This document shows, piece after piece, positions 9,744 through 17,920 of a stretch of DNA of 63,524 nt. The notes below the pieces were generated by a model that saw only the letters and a list, made by a program, of their open reading frames with translations, did no database searches and was not told where the DNA came from. Each line of letters begins with the position of its first letter. The first letter of the stretch is position 1. The stretch spans positions 1-63,524 of the forward strand of contig CAZIKB010000023.1 of the NCBI GenBank assembly GCA_964539665.1. Reading direction: 5' to 3'. The translations under genes and the position numbers were made by a program. The stretch comes from CAZIKB01 sp964539665. Lineage in GTDB: Bacteria > Zhuqueibacterota > Zhuqueibacteria > Oceanimicrobiales > Oceanimicrobiaceae.

Positions 9744-10673
9744 TTATATTCGGGTTCTGGCCTTCCTTTCCATTGGTAACAAACTTGCATAAACAAATTT
9801 ATTTACAGGCGCTTCAACACGCACCTCATTGCTAATTCGCACAACTGCGCCATTCTGTGATTCAAGTTCTGAAGGCAGTCCATCCATAATATCTCGCTGC
9901 ATCGAAGGAATTGTGGCAGCCGCCATATTATCCAGAAATGCCAAAGTTTTTTGGACGGCATCCCGGGCTAAAACAATACCTTTGGCAATCGCAATACTAT
10001 AAACCTCTTCCATTGCCTGTTTAAGAATATTTCTACTTTCAGGTATTTTTCTGACCGTTCCAATAGGGCTGCGTGTAACTGCGCCGACTCCACTGACTGG
10101 CGCGATAAATAAAAATTTTTGCCAGATAGCAGAATGAATATCTGACGGTATCTCAGCTGCAATTTTTGCGTATTTTAGTATTTTAACCAGTTCCAAAACT
10201 CTGTTGCTTTTAGTATTATCCAATTCACCAAGAGCAATTAAGGGCTCAACGTCTACATGTTTAATTTCATTGAAAGAAGATTTGTAAGCAGAAATTCTGC
10301 ATATCCCTCCAAGCACATGTTCTTGTCCCTGAAATGCAACAATTTGATTTGATGCTTCAACTCCATTTTGAAGAGGAAGAATAGCAGTATTGGGATTCAT
10401 CATCGGTGTTAACAATTCGGCAACTTCTGGAACCTGCCATGCCTTCACGGCTATTATAATTACATCAACTGTTCCAACCTTCGTGGGATGGTCGGTTGCT
10501 TTAATGTCTGATAATATAATATTCCCATTTGGACTATAAATCTTCAGGCCTTCTGAAACTAATTTGTTTAAAGTATTTCCTCGTGCTACAAAAGTCACAT
10601 CCATTCCAGATTCTGCCAAACGTCCCCCAAAATAACCACCCACGGCGCCAACACCTACTATAGCTATTCTCAC
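9744..10673 (-). CDS. panE: 2-dehydropantoate 2-reductase (ketopantoate reductase)
   Basis: This 309-residue cytoplasmic enzyme reduces ketopantoate to pantoate with NADPH in coenzyme A synthesis. The N-terminal Rossmann motif GVGAVGGYFGGRLA is intact, as are LPLQNGVE and the ApbA/PanE C-terminal domain with the WQKFLFIAPVSG block. The start is GTG at 10673, with AGGAGA about 8 bases upstream. The family also includes paralogs acting on other 2-keto acids, so the exact substrate is inferred. It stands apart from other coenzyme A genes. Confidence 0.82.
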   Translation of the reverse strand: MRIAIVGVGAVGGYFGGRLAESGMDVTFVARGNTLNKLVSEGLKIYSPNGNIILSDIKATDHPTKVGTVDVIIIAVKAWQVPEVAELLTPMMNPNTAILPLQNGVEASNQIVAFQGQEHVLGGICRISAYKSSFNEIKHVDVEPLIALGELDNTKSNRVLELVKILKYAKIAAEIPSDIHSAIWQKFLFIAPVSGVGAVTRSPIGTVRKIPESRNILKQAMEEVYSIAIAKGIVLARDAVQKTLAFLDNMAAATIPSMQRDIMDGLPSELESQNGAVVRISNEVRVEAPVNKFVYASLLPMERKARTRI

Positions 10674-10837
10674 TATGAACTCTCCTACTTAGATAATAGT
10701 AAAATTTCTTTTATAACACTCTCAAAAGAATAATGAACCACTTTGTTTAGTTCTCAGATGAAGCTCCCTCAGACACAACGGTCTATAAATGATGCCTGCC
10801 GAACTGTGTGACTCCTATTGAGAGGAGCTCGCAAAAG

Positions 10838-11017
10838 CTATCCCATGAAGAAACCTTTGCGATGAGAAACGCCCAGGACTTTGCGACATTTGGCGCAGAA
10901 ATAGACATAGCGTCTGCCGAATATTCCGCGTAACTCACTAAACCACAACTCTTCCAGAGGCTCGTTGCAATGCGGACAAATCGGTTTTACATCGTTTTTT
11001 TCTTTTAGTTCAATCAT
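10838..11017 (-). CDS. Small zinc-ribbon protein, 59 aa
   Basis: This frame encodes 59 residues with two Cys pairs, CPHC (14-17) and CAKC (41-44), a classic zinc ribbon, joined by an aromatic-rich linker (LWFSELRGIFGRRYVYF). The C-terminus is basic (SHRKGFFMG). AAGGATG precedes the ATG by about 7 bases. The stop TAG is at 10838-10840. It lies 20 bases after the DUF4412-like gene and may be co-transcribed with it. The likely role is nucleic-acid or protein binding; nothing more specific can be said. Confidence 0.7.
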   Translation of the reverse strand: MIELKEKNDVKPICPHCNEPLEELWFSELRGIFGRRYVYFCAKCRKVLGVSHRKGFFMG

Positions 11018-11037
11018 TCAAATCATCCTTATTTTAA

Positions 11038-11793
11038 TTAAAAGCCCGTGGTTTTTTTGTAACCCTTTGGCAGAATAAACACATCAGCCGGCGCTTTCCC
11101 TTCTTTGAACTCAATTAGCTCGATAGATGAATTAATGTTTTGTCCCATCATTTTTGTGGTTTGTTTTGTTAATACATGCACTCCATTAATTTTCTGCATT
11201 TCCTGTAGTATTGTACCCAGGTTCTGGCTCACACCGGGTATCTGGGCCATCATTCCAGCAAAATATTTAGTGTAAAGTTCCTTATCGACTTTGATGTCTG
11301 CTGTGGCCCAAATTTCCGCATTAATTGTGCCCAATGCCATCCCAAGAGTTTGAATGTATTTTCGGCAGTTCCATTTGCCAATTTTTTTTGTTTCGTTCGT
11401 TTCTTGCACCGTCACGTTCATTTTCATCATATTGCCCATAAATTTTTGAAGATCGGCCTTTTCTTTCGTGGACATATCTGTGCCTTTTGGATTCATAATC
11501 TTAGAAAAATCCAGTGGAATACTGACGATGGTTTTATTTTCATGATTAGCCATTATGATTATCTTCTTATCAATATCCACAATGACTTTTTGTTTTGGAT
11601 TCATGATCACTATTTTACTGGATGTAATCCAGGACTCAACAATCAAATCCTGAGCGGGTTGGGTATATCCCATGACCGTCATGGCATCATTATGTTGTTT
11701 TTGCTTCATATATAAGTCACCATAGGCGTGGTTTGACAATAGGGCAAAAAATATCAAGCTAATAAGCCATATTGTAAATGCTTTTTTTCTCAT
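11038..11793 (-). CDS. DUF4412-like exported protein
   Basis: The product is about 251 residues with a signal peptide (MRKKAFTIWLISLIFFALLS, then NHAYG). The mature part resembles DUF4412 envelope proteins: an early QPAQDLIVESWI strand, a NPKQKVIVDIDKKI block, a central KWNCRKY segment, and a C-terminal PADVFILPKGYKK typical of this group. I take the ATG at 11793 rather than the upstream frame start at 11835, because AAGGAGA lies 7 bases before it and the signal peptide then starts properly. Function is unknown, probably periplasmic. Confidence 0.6.
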   Translation of the reverse strand: MRKKAFTIWLISLIFFALLSNHAYGDLYMKQKQHNDAMTVMGYTQPAQDLIVESWITSSKIVIMNPKQKVIVDIDKKIIIMANHENKTIVSIPLDFSKIMNPKGTDMSTKEKADLQKFMGNMMKMNVTVQETNETKKIGKWNCRKYIQTLGMALGTINAEIWATADIKVDKELYTKYFAGMMAQIPGVSQNLGTILQEMQKINGVHVLTKQTTKMMGQNINSSIELIEFKEGKAPADVFILPKGYKKTTGF

Positions 11794-11872
11794 GATTTTT
11801 CTCCTTTTTAATAAGATGATTTTTATATGAAACAATTTACCGCTTTTCTTAAATGAAATTGCTTAACAACAT

Positions 11873-13222
11873 CTAATTGGCAGCAATAGCAACCAAATTC
11901 TTTCGTGTTCTGATAAACAGCATACCTTCTGATATCGCCGGCGTGGCCATACAGATTTCATCCATTGAATTTTGCGCCAGAAGCTTGAATTCCGGTCCAG
12001 CCTGGATGACATAAATATCGCCGATTTCGCTGGTGAAGTAGAGTTTACCATCAGCGGCAACCGGGGAGGCTGAAAATCCAGTACCTCCGCCCGCCAATCG
12101 TTGCTGGTAGATACGTTCGCCGGTTTTGGCCTGGTAGCAAATCAGGCCGCCATTATTTCTGCAGCTATAAATGTAATCGCCATAAACCAGGGGTGTTAGC
12201 ATATAAGCACCGTTACGAGGTACGCTCCAGGCAACGTACTCGTTAGAAGTGCTGTTCTCCTCAAGTGAGATATCCCCGCTGGCGTCAAGTCGTATTGCGT
12301 ACAATGGTGACATTTTACCATGCGCGTTGGCAATGAAAACAAGACCGTGCGCAACAACAGGAGTCGGCACGGGAATATCCCCGCCGCCTTTTAGCTTCCA
12401 CAACTCGTTTCCCGTGGCGGCGTCATAGCTGCCGATGTGTTTCCAGCCATTGACGATAACCTGGGTGCGATTGTTTGCAGAGTGAACAGTCGGCGATCCC
12501 CACGTCGGCACTTCTTCCCGCGGCGTACGCCAGAGCTCTTTGCCATCGAGTATATTAAACGCAGCAATGAATGAATTCTCTTGCACATCGCATTGCACGA
12601 TAACCATGTCTTCATGAATAACAGGCGAACTGCCGAATCCCCATTGCGCATCTGGAACAATGTAGTAGCCGGAATCAAGCTGGCCCAAGTCAATTTTCCA
12701 GAGTAGTTTTCCGGACATATCGTAGCAGAACAAACCCTCGGAACCGAAAAAAGTCACGACATGTTTGCCATCGGTTGCCGGTGTGGAGTTCGCGTGCGTC
12801 GCTTTCGGGTGACGTTTAATCCGGGGCACACCTTCAAAGCCAAGTTTTTCCCAGAGAATCTTGCCGGTGTTTTTGTCGATGCAGTAAATGAACCACTTGT
12901 GAACACTTTGGTCCTCGACAGGTTTAATATCGCCGTACAATCCAACTCTTAAAGAATCATTCTGTTGACCGCTTAATGCCGTTGTGATAAAAATGCGATC
13001 ACCCCAGATGACCGGGCTTGAATGTCCCAGACCGGGTATCGGTGTCTTCCACTTGATGTTTTCGGATTTAGCGGTATTCCAGGTTGTGGGCGTCGGGTAA
13101 TTTTCCGCGATACCGCTTGCCTGCGGCCCACGATAGGAAGGCCAGTTCACGTCTTCTGGCTCAGCAGAACATCCGCTAAGGCAGGCGTACAAAATGACGA
13201 GAATGGAGGTTTTGAGTTTCAT
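11873..13222 (-). CDS. PQQ-like beta-propeller lipoprotein
   Basis: The 449-residue protein has a lipobox (LSGCSAEP, Cys at about 18), then WPSYRGPQASGIAENYPTP, the start typical of PQQ-repeat (outer membrane protein assembly factor BamB-like) propellers of Planctomycetes and KSB1-type bacteria. Repeated strands such as GKILWEKLG, GKELWRTP, GNELWKLKG and ERIYQQR mark the blades. There is no evidence of a quinone-binding active site, so it is likely structural or sensory rather than a dehydrogenase. AAGGATCTAAC precedes the ATG. The gene upstream of it (DUF1353, ending at 13309) is unrelated. Confidence 0.8.
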   Translation of the reverse strand: MKLKTSILVILYACLSGCSAEPEDVNWPSYRGPQASGIAENYPTPTTWNTAKSENIKWKTPIPGLGHSSPVIWGDRIFITTALSGQQNDSLRVGLYGDIKPVEDQSVHKWFIYCIDKNTGKILWEKLGFEGVPRIKRHPKATHANSTPATDGKHVVTFFGSEGLFCYDMSGKLLWKIDLGQLDSGYYIVPDAQWGFGSSPVIHEDMVIVQCDVQENSFIAAFNILDGKELWRTPREEVPTWGSPTVHSANNRTQVIVNGWKHIGSYDAATGNELWKLKGGGDIPVPTPVVAHGLVFIANAHGKMSPLYAIRLDASGDISLEENSTSNEYVAWSVPRNGAYMLTPLVYGDYIYSCRNNGGLICYQAKTGERIYQQRLAGGGTGFSASPVAADGKLYFTSEIGDIYVIQAGPEFKLLAQNSMDEICMATPAISEGMLFIRTRKNLVAIAAN

Positions 13223-13308
13223 GTTAGATCCTTATTTTGAGTTAGGTATTTGATTGCTGGATTTCGTTTACTAAATTTAGTTTAGAAGCCCCCAAATTGC
13301 TTTTCATG

Positions 13309-13806
13309 TTATGAATTGTATTTTTCAATATCCTCTGCAACAGCCATTGTACCCTGGTTTCTTCGTATTTTATTTGCGAACACTCTCGTTAATCCCCCAA
13401 AAATTCTAACTGCAATGTAGTAAAAATATTTGGGTGCAAAATCGAATGTGGTCATTATATCTAAGAAAAACATATCAGCCTCTTTCCTCGTGAATGGGAA
13501 TTCCTTGCACATGAATTGAAGAAGCGCGTCATGCACCAGCGAGGCGTAATAGGTTTTTGGCTTTTTGGTTTTCTCGTGAACAGCGCCATCAGGGATTCCT
13601 ACGTAAATATCACAAATACAGAACTTTGGTGTGCACCCGTCCCATGCATAATCCTTCAGAACAATAATTTTACCAGCTTTAGTAATGATCAGTCGCACCA
13701 CATCATTTTTATCTTTGAAAATGTAGTTTTGCCCCAGGTCTTTCTTACTTTCATACTCGTAGTTCTTTTCCTGGACGTATATCCAATCAACAGAAAATTT
13801 ACTCAT
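13309..13806 (-). CDS. DUF1353 family protein
   Basis: The 165-residue cytoplasmic protein carries the DUF1353 signature: a basic beta segment, KDYAWDGCTPKFC, then SLVHDALLQF and a RKEADMFFLDIM helix. Members are common in phages and mobile regions, and their function is unknown. The C-terminal helix (YFYYIAVRIFGG) is hydrophobic. AGAGG lies about 11 bases before the ATG. It sits at the edge of the decayed 13.8-17.9 kb patch, which fits a mobile origin; that is inference. Confidence 0.7.
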   Translation of the reverse strand: MSKFSVDWIYVQEKNYEYESKKDLGQNYIFKDKNDVVRLIITKAGKIIVLKDYAWDGCTPKFCICDIYVGIPDGAVHEKTKKPKTYYASLVHDALLQFMCKEFPFTRKEADMFFLDIMTTFDFAPKYFYYIAVRIFGGLTRVFANKIRRNQGTMAVAEDIEKYNS

Positions 13807-13825
13807 AATTCGTGTCCTCTAATTA

Positions 13826-13976
13826 TCATTACAACGACACTTTGTCATTGTGAGGAGTGAAACGACGAAGAATCTCTTTCCTTGAGATTCAATTTCAAGT
13901 CAATCAAAAGGTTCTTCATCCCACAAAAAACGCGGGATTCAGAATGACATGATTGGAGAAAGTGTCGTTGTAGTGA
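13826..13976. repeat. MITE-like element with 21-bp terminal inverted repeats
   Basis: The arms 13826-13846 and 13956-13976 are inverted copies with two mismatches (shared core ACAACGACACTTT). The 109-base interior encodes nothing. It contains a perfect 7-bp hairpin (GAATCTC / GAGATTC) and a GTCATTGTGAGGAG start and GAATGACA end, like dispersed repeats seen in many bacterial genomes. No target-site duplication is obvious. Confidence 0.6.
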
Positions 13977-14741
13977 TTTAAATGAACTATAATACATCAT
14001 TTAGTTAGATAACCTGTGATTTTCAAATTGTAAGATTAGATTAAACTGTCAAGAATCATGAAATGTCACAGAAGTTTAGTTTTTAAAATAGTGATTTCTA
14101 ATTAAAAAGCAAGAGAATTTATGCACACCTGCAAATGCCGCGTTAAAAATAAAACACCCCGAGTTTACTGTCTTAAAAGCATTCGTTTTTGGAGTTTACC
14201 GAAGATAGATTCTTACATTACGTTTGAAAGGGAAAATAATTTTTGTATTGTACGTGTAAAAGCTAAAGAATCCCGTTAAAATAGAGAGGTTTTTTTACAC
14301 TTTTCGGAAAGTGTTAAAATTGGGCTTGCGTTAGTGGGGAAAGTTGTTTCGTGAAGAACTGGGTGCTCAGCTGCAAAACAAATTCAAGCACCAACATTAC
14401 TTTTTAGAGTAATTGCCTAGAAAAGCCACTGAACCCAAACTAAAAACCGGCTCGAAAAAAACAGCGAAAAAACCATAAAGGCGGCCCCGAAAGTAGTTTC
14501 CCAACCAAAGCCATAACTTGAAATCATTCCTACAGTAGAAACTAAACAGCCGAAAAGGTTATTAAACCATAGCATGTTTGGAGAACAATCGAGTTTGATG
14601 ATTATTTACCAAAAAATATATGATAACAGTTGAAGCATTATAAAAGGGCTGATTTGTGTAGATTATGGGAACTTATTTAGGTGTTATGGCGTGACACAAG
14701 AAGTAACATACTAACGGAGATTTAAATTAGATAAAAAACAA
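13977..14741. other. Gene-poor stretch with decayed coding traces
   Basis: No intact gene is convincing here. A 52-codon frame at 14121-14279 (plus, starts MHTCKCRVKNK) has no good ribosome binding site. From 14341 to 14633 the plus strand reads like a broken gene: FREELGAQLQNKFKHQHYF, then after a stop a Lys/Ala/Pro-rich stretch (KTGSKKTAKKP). After a stop and frameshift it continues KAAPKVVSQPKP and LEIIPTVETKQPK. The continuity across stops suggests a pseudogene of an unidentified protein. Confidence 0.35.
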
Positions 14742-14770
14742 TTGACTTTTATTATAGAGTACGGTATATT
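14742..14770 (+). promoter_or_regulatory. Sigma70-type promoter for the gene at 14801
   Basis: TTGACT at 14742-14747 and TATATT at 14765-14770 are separated by exactly 17 bases. The expected start site is about 25 bases before the ATG at 14801, and an AAAGGAG ribosome binding site lies between them. Confidence 0.7.
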
Positions 14771-14800
14771 AGATGACATATTATAAAGGAGACACTTAAA

Positions 14801-15178
14801 ATGAAATTTAATTTTATTGTACCGAAGCATGGAACTATTAAATGCACTATACAAAAATCTGGTAAACTTGGTTTCACAAGAGCTGCAATAAAGGAACTTG
14901 GAATAAATGATAATAGTTATGTTAAATTTGGTACTAATGCAGAAGATAAAAGTGATGAAGATTTGTATCTTTTAGTAAAGCAAGAACAGGACAGAGAATC
15001 GTTTAAGGTTAACAGGGCAGGAGATTATTACTATGTTAACACGAAACAAATGTTTAATGATTTGGGTATTGATTATGTGAAGGAAAAAGTAATATATGAC
15101 ATAGGGAAAGTAATTGATAACGGAAACACATACTATAGATTAAAAAGGAGGATTAAAGACAGGAAAAATTTAATATAA
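14801..15178 (+). CDS. Small protein of unknown function, 125 aa
   Basis: The 125-residue product has no signal peptide and is rich in Lys, Asp and Tyr. I do not recognise the family. The order is a beta-like N-terminus (FNFIVPKHGTIKCTIQKSG), a segment FTRAAIKELGI, then YLLVKQEQDRESFKV, a YYYVNTKQMFNDLGIDY helix, and a basic tail (YYRLKRRIKDRKN). The alternation suggests an alpha/beta DNA- or protein-binding fold, which is speculation. It has a good promoter (14742), AAAGGAG 10 bases before the ATG, and a strong terminator straight after, so it is a self-contained expressed unit. Confidence 0.65.
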   Translation: MKFNFIVPKHGTIKCTIQKSGKLGFTRAAIKELGINDNSYVKFGTNAEDKSDEDLYLLVKQEQDRESFKVNRAGDYYYVNTKQMFNDLGIDYVKEKVIYDIGKVIDNGNTYYRLKRRIKDRKNLI

Positions 15179-15184
15179 AAAAAG

Positions 15185-15217
15185 AAAACCAATAGCTCTG
15201 CCTAGCTATTGGTTTTT
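15185..15217 (+). terminator. Strong rho-independent terminator after the 125-aa gene
   Basis: A perfect 13-bp stem (15185-15197 with 15204-15216) and a 6-base loop run into a T-tail. The A-run on the left arm could let it work in both directions, but it sits 7 bases after the plus-strand stop. Confidence 0.85.
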
Positions 15218-15265
15218 CTACAAAGGGAACTCATAAAACGTTTTTTCAGGGTCTAGTTTTAACCA

Positions 15266-15284
15266 CAGAGGCTTGTCACCTCTG
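15266..15284 (+). other. Short leader hairpin upstream of the GIY-YIG-like gene
   Basis: CAGAGG (15266-15271) pairs with CCTCTG (15279-15284) around a 7-base loop, about 90 bases before the ATG at 15376. A weak T-rich stretch follows (TTTTGTTTTT). It may be a leader structure or weak attenuator. Confidence 0.3.
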
Positions 15285-15375
15285 GGTGTCCCATTTTGTT
15301 TTTAAGTATAACTAATTAAAAAATTAAATGCAACTATATTCTGCCAAGGAGTTGCAAAAACATGGAGGTCTTATA

Positions 15376-15618
15376 ATGACCGAAACACAAATCAAATCTG
15401 AAATCGAAAATATTGTTAGCACTTATAGTTCATGGACAATTGGTATCACTGATGATCCTGAACGCCGCAAAGGAGAACACGGCAATCCTAGCCACTGGCA
15501 TCAATGGAAAGCGGACTCAGAACAAATAGCAAGAAATGTTGAGAAACATTTCTTGGATAAAGGTATGAAAGGCGCTACTGGCGGTGGCTTTTCTCCCAAT
15601 TATGTTTACATTTTCTGA
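15376..15618 (+). CDS. Small GIY-YIG-like protein, 80 aa
   Basis: The product has WTIGITDDPERRKGEHGNP near the N-terminus, which resembles the second half of the GIY-YIG core (YIGxTxDPxxRxxxH). A helix follows, then a Gly-rich GATGGG and a final YVYIF strand. It lacks a clear catalytic Glu and Asn arrangement, so nuclease activity is uncertain. I start it at ATG 15376 because GGAGG lies 9 bases upstream, rather than at the in-frame ATG 15328, which has none. It stands alone with its own terminator. Small GIY-YIG-like proteins of this kind occur in phage and mobile regions. Confidence 0.55.
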   Translation: MTETQIKSEIENIVSTYSSWTIGITDDPERRKGEHGNPSHWHQWKADSEQIARNVEKHFLDKGMKGATGGGFSPNYVYIF

Positions 15619-15642
15619 CGATAGTTTGTGTAATTAGTAAAC

Positions 15643-15674
15643 AAAAGGCGTTCTCTTTAAGGAACGCCTTTTTT
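15643..15674 (+). terminator. Rho-independent terminator after the GIY-YIG-like gene
   Basis: AAAAGGCGTTC (15643-15653) pairs perfectly with GAACGCCTTTT (15662-15672), followed by more T. It lies 25 bases after the stop of the preceding gene. Confidence 0.85.
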
Positions 15675-15797
15675 AATTTTAAGAAGATTCAAAGTGTTAA
15701 AGCAAGGCGTTTTCAAAACCAAAATATAGGTTATCTTTGGTAGATACGCGAGCGTAGATGGCGACTTGCGTTTTGTTGTTGGTTTGAGGCATATAGT

Positions 15798-16823
15798 TTA
15801 TAAGCTTCCTTGTAATTCCTTCGCCTTTACTTCTGCAGGGATTATAACCTTTTCTTCAAGAGTGCTTAGTAGCGCTTTGGGGGTTTCATATGAGCACGTT
15901 TTTAGAAACCAGGGAAACCTACGAAAGAAGTCGAACATTCCTGGTTCTTGCTGTGAAGCAAGAAGTATCGGTTGAATTGGCAAAGACACGTTCAGCGGCA
16001 CAATCATTTGTAGTTCCTGCAATATGGTTTTGGCATCAGTAATGTCAGCGATAACGAAATAAGCCATGTTTGCCAGTATCGAGACTGTTTCTAATGTGGT
16101 TTTAGTGGGTGGTTTGTCAAAGTCAAACAGGATTGGCAAATAGTCTCGTCTGCGAAGTTCGTCTCGAATGGCGTCCAATACTTGTTTCCGCTCGTCTGTG
16201 AATCTTCCCAAAATCAGAACAGCCTTAGTGGCAATGGTTCTTATAACATCACGAATCTTTTCATTGTTAAGGAGTAAATAAATAAACTGGGCGACTTCAA
16301 GGTTGTCGACGGTTATAGCCGACTCGTCTGCTGGGGTTATTACGAGGTCTGACTGTTTTGTCTTGTCGTCTATTTTTACATCCCAGACAGATATCCCATA
16401 AATAGAACAATTATTAAGATTTGAATTTTCGAGATTAGTACGAACCAAAGTTGCCTCACGAAGGTCTGCACCGCGAAGGTCTGCATTGGTAAGGTATGCC
16501 ACGCTAAGGTTTGCACTGTGAAGGGTTGCCTTGCGAAGGTCTGCTCCGCTAAGATTTGCATTGTAAAGATTTGCCCAGGTAAGGTGTGCGCAGGTAAGGT
16601 TTGCCCTGTGAAGGTTTGCCTTCTCAAGGTATGCCATGCTAAGGTTTGCCCTGTGAAGGTTTGCCTTCTCAAGGTTTGCCACGTAAAGGTTTACATTGTG
16701 AAGGTTTGCCCCGCGAAGAACTGCCTCGTAAAGGTCGGGTTTTATTTTGGGATTCTTTTCCCGCCACTCGTTCCAAGCTTCAACGCCTTGCTTGAGAATT
16801 TTGAGATGTTCTTGGTTTGCCAA
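15798..16823 (-). CDS. Pentapeptide-repeat protein with a possible TIR-like C-terminal domain
   Basis: The 341-residue protein has three parts. Residues 1-30 form the helical start (LKQGVEAWNEWREKNPKIK) common to many pentapeptide-repeat proteins. Residues 35-150 are about 22 A(N/D)Lxx repeats, forming a right-handed four-sided helix. Residues 205-330 form an alpha/beta domain: AVLILGRFTDERKQVLDAI, LPILFDFDKP, then ILANMAYFVIADITDA and IQPILLASQQEP. The last part resembles TIR-like or related effector domains used in conflict or signalling proteins; I infer this from strand order, not from a catalytic motif. No ATG fits: the start is TTG at 16823 with CAGGGG about 10 bases before. It stands alone in the decayed patch. 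Confidence 0.65.
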   Translation of the reverse strand: MANQEHLKILKQGVEAWNEWREKNPKIKPDLYEAVLRGANLHNVNLYVANLEKANLHRANLSMAYLEKANLHRANLTCAHLTWANLYNANLSGADLRKATLHSANLSVAYLTNADLRGADLREATLVRTNLENSNLNNCSIYGISVWDVKIDDKTKQSDLVITPADESAITVDNLEVAQFIYLLLNNEKIRDVIRTIATKAVLILGRFTDERKQVLDAIRDELRRRDYLPILFDFDKPPTKTTLETVSILANMAYFVIADITDAKTILQELQMIVPLNVSLPIQPILLASQQEPGMFDFFRRFPWFLKTCSYETPKALLSTLEEKVIIPAEVKAKELQGSL

Positions 16824-17011
16824 CTTTTATTACCCCTGTTCAAAAAACCTTCCTTTTTTGAAAACCTAAAATGTTAGCTAACTTGTGCGTAAAAAGCAAG
16901 CTTAAAATTCACTCCCCTTTTTTGAACACCCTGTCTAAGCATAAATAATAAAAATTAACTCGAAAATGCAATGGAAAAGTTGACATGCTGAAAAAAGTGT
17001 GCAATGGCAAT

Positions 17012-17209
17012 CTAAAGATGTTTAAGAAACTCATCCATTGTCATTCCCGACTGACGGATTATATTTGCCAGCGTACCTTTTGGAATATCTTTATTATGGA
17101 TCGGAATCGTTATTCGTCTTTCAGGATTAATTTTGTGAATCAATCTTGCGTGACTGCCAGTCGTCCTACCTCTCCTTAATAAACAATTACTTACAAGCAA
17201 GCAAGTCAA
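17012..17209 (-). pseudogene. HicA-family toxin remnant, N-terminus missing
   Basis: The last 50 residues of this frame fit the HicA/YcfA mRNA interferase fold: TTGSHARLIHK with the catalytic-type His after Gly-Ser, RRITIPIHNKDIPKGTL, and IIRQSGMTMDEFLKHL. The normal N-terminal strand and helix (about 20 residues) are missing, and the frame opens only with TTG. No HicB antitoxin frame lies on either side. It looks like a decayed toxin-antitoxin locus. A functional short protein cannot be fully excluded. Confidence 0.65.
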
Positions 17210-17285
17210 TATTTGCTACCATTATTTAGTAGCATAGCCTTAAACGGTATGTGCCAAATAGTCAGCACCGATGTCATTTGCACCG

Positions 17286-17841
17286 CTAAGGTTTGTTCAT
17301 AAGCAGCTCTTTGATGCGAGCCCGATGCGGCGAGTAGCGTAATTAAAAGTTACAATGACATTCTTGCCAGTTTTTTTCTCGGCCTCAAGTATGTCCTGGG
17401 CTTTCATCTCATCTGTAGTCATCGGTTTTTCAGTAATGACATTTACTCTCAGTTCCAAGCCACGGGAAATAAACTCATCGTGGGTTGAGTCAACGGTGGT
17501 CACAATCAAGGTATCCGGCTTCATTCCCCGCATCACTTTTTCAAAATCAGTAAAGATAGGACAATTGACGGCAATATATTCTCTTGCATATTTCACATGT
17601 CCAGGATTAATATCACATAAGCCCACATTTTCAACATAATCACTATAATCCCTCATCAGGTTTTTGCCATACATTCCGACTCCTTTCACTCCTGTTCCGA
17701 CAATCGCGATACGCGTTTGTATACCAGGAATCTTTGGTCTAATCAGGGTTCAAAACGGATTAATGACTACCGGCTGGCGACGACTTTTCCAGTGGTGCTT
17801 AAAAAATCTCTACGAGTAATATTTTTGTTTTTTTTAAGCAT
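17286..17841 (-). pseudogene. Gfo/Idh/MocA oxidoreductase pseudogene with Tat signal
   Basis: The ATG at 17841 begins a twin-arginine signal (NITRRDFLSTTGKVVA) that hits a stop after 24 codons. Sense resumes downstream with the Rossmann motif IAIVGTGVKGVGMYG, then the open frame at 17297-17689 with EKPMTTDEM, typical of this family. A further frameshift follows VTFNY: the other frame continues RYSPHRARIKELLMNKP to a stop at 17286. At least two disruptions and a missing C-terminal half show decay. Intact relatives oxidise sugars or sugar acids and are common beside sulfatase loci. Confidence 0.8.
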
Positions 17842-17920
17842 ACAATCCTCATTAATTAATTCTGTTTATTTCTTAATAAATCAATCTCTCATTCAATAAT
17901 TGTTCCGTACAATTTAAGTT

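Noticed and set aside
16518..16877. Cys/Lys-repeat plus-strand frame with KVCxxKVC pattern
   Set aside because: It is the antisense shadow of the pentapeptide-repeat codons on the minus strand and has no signals of its own.
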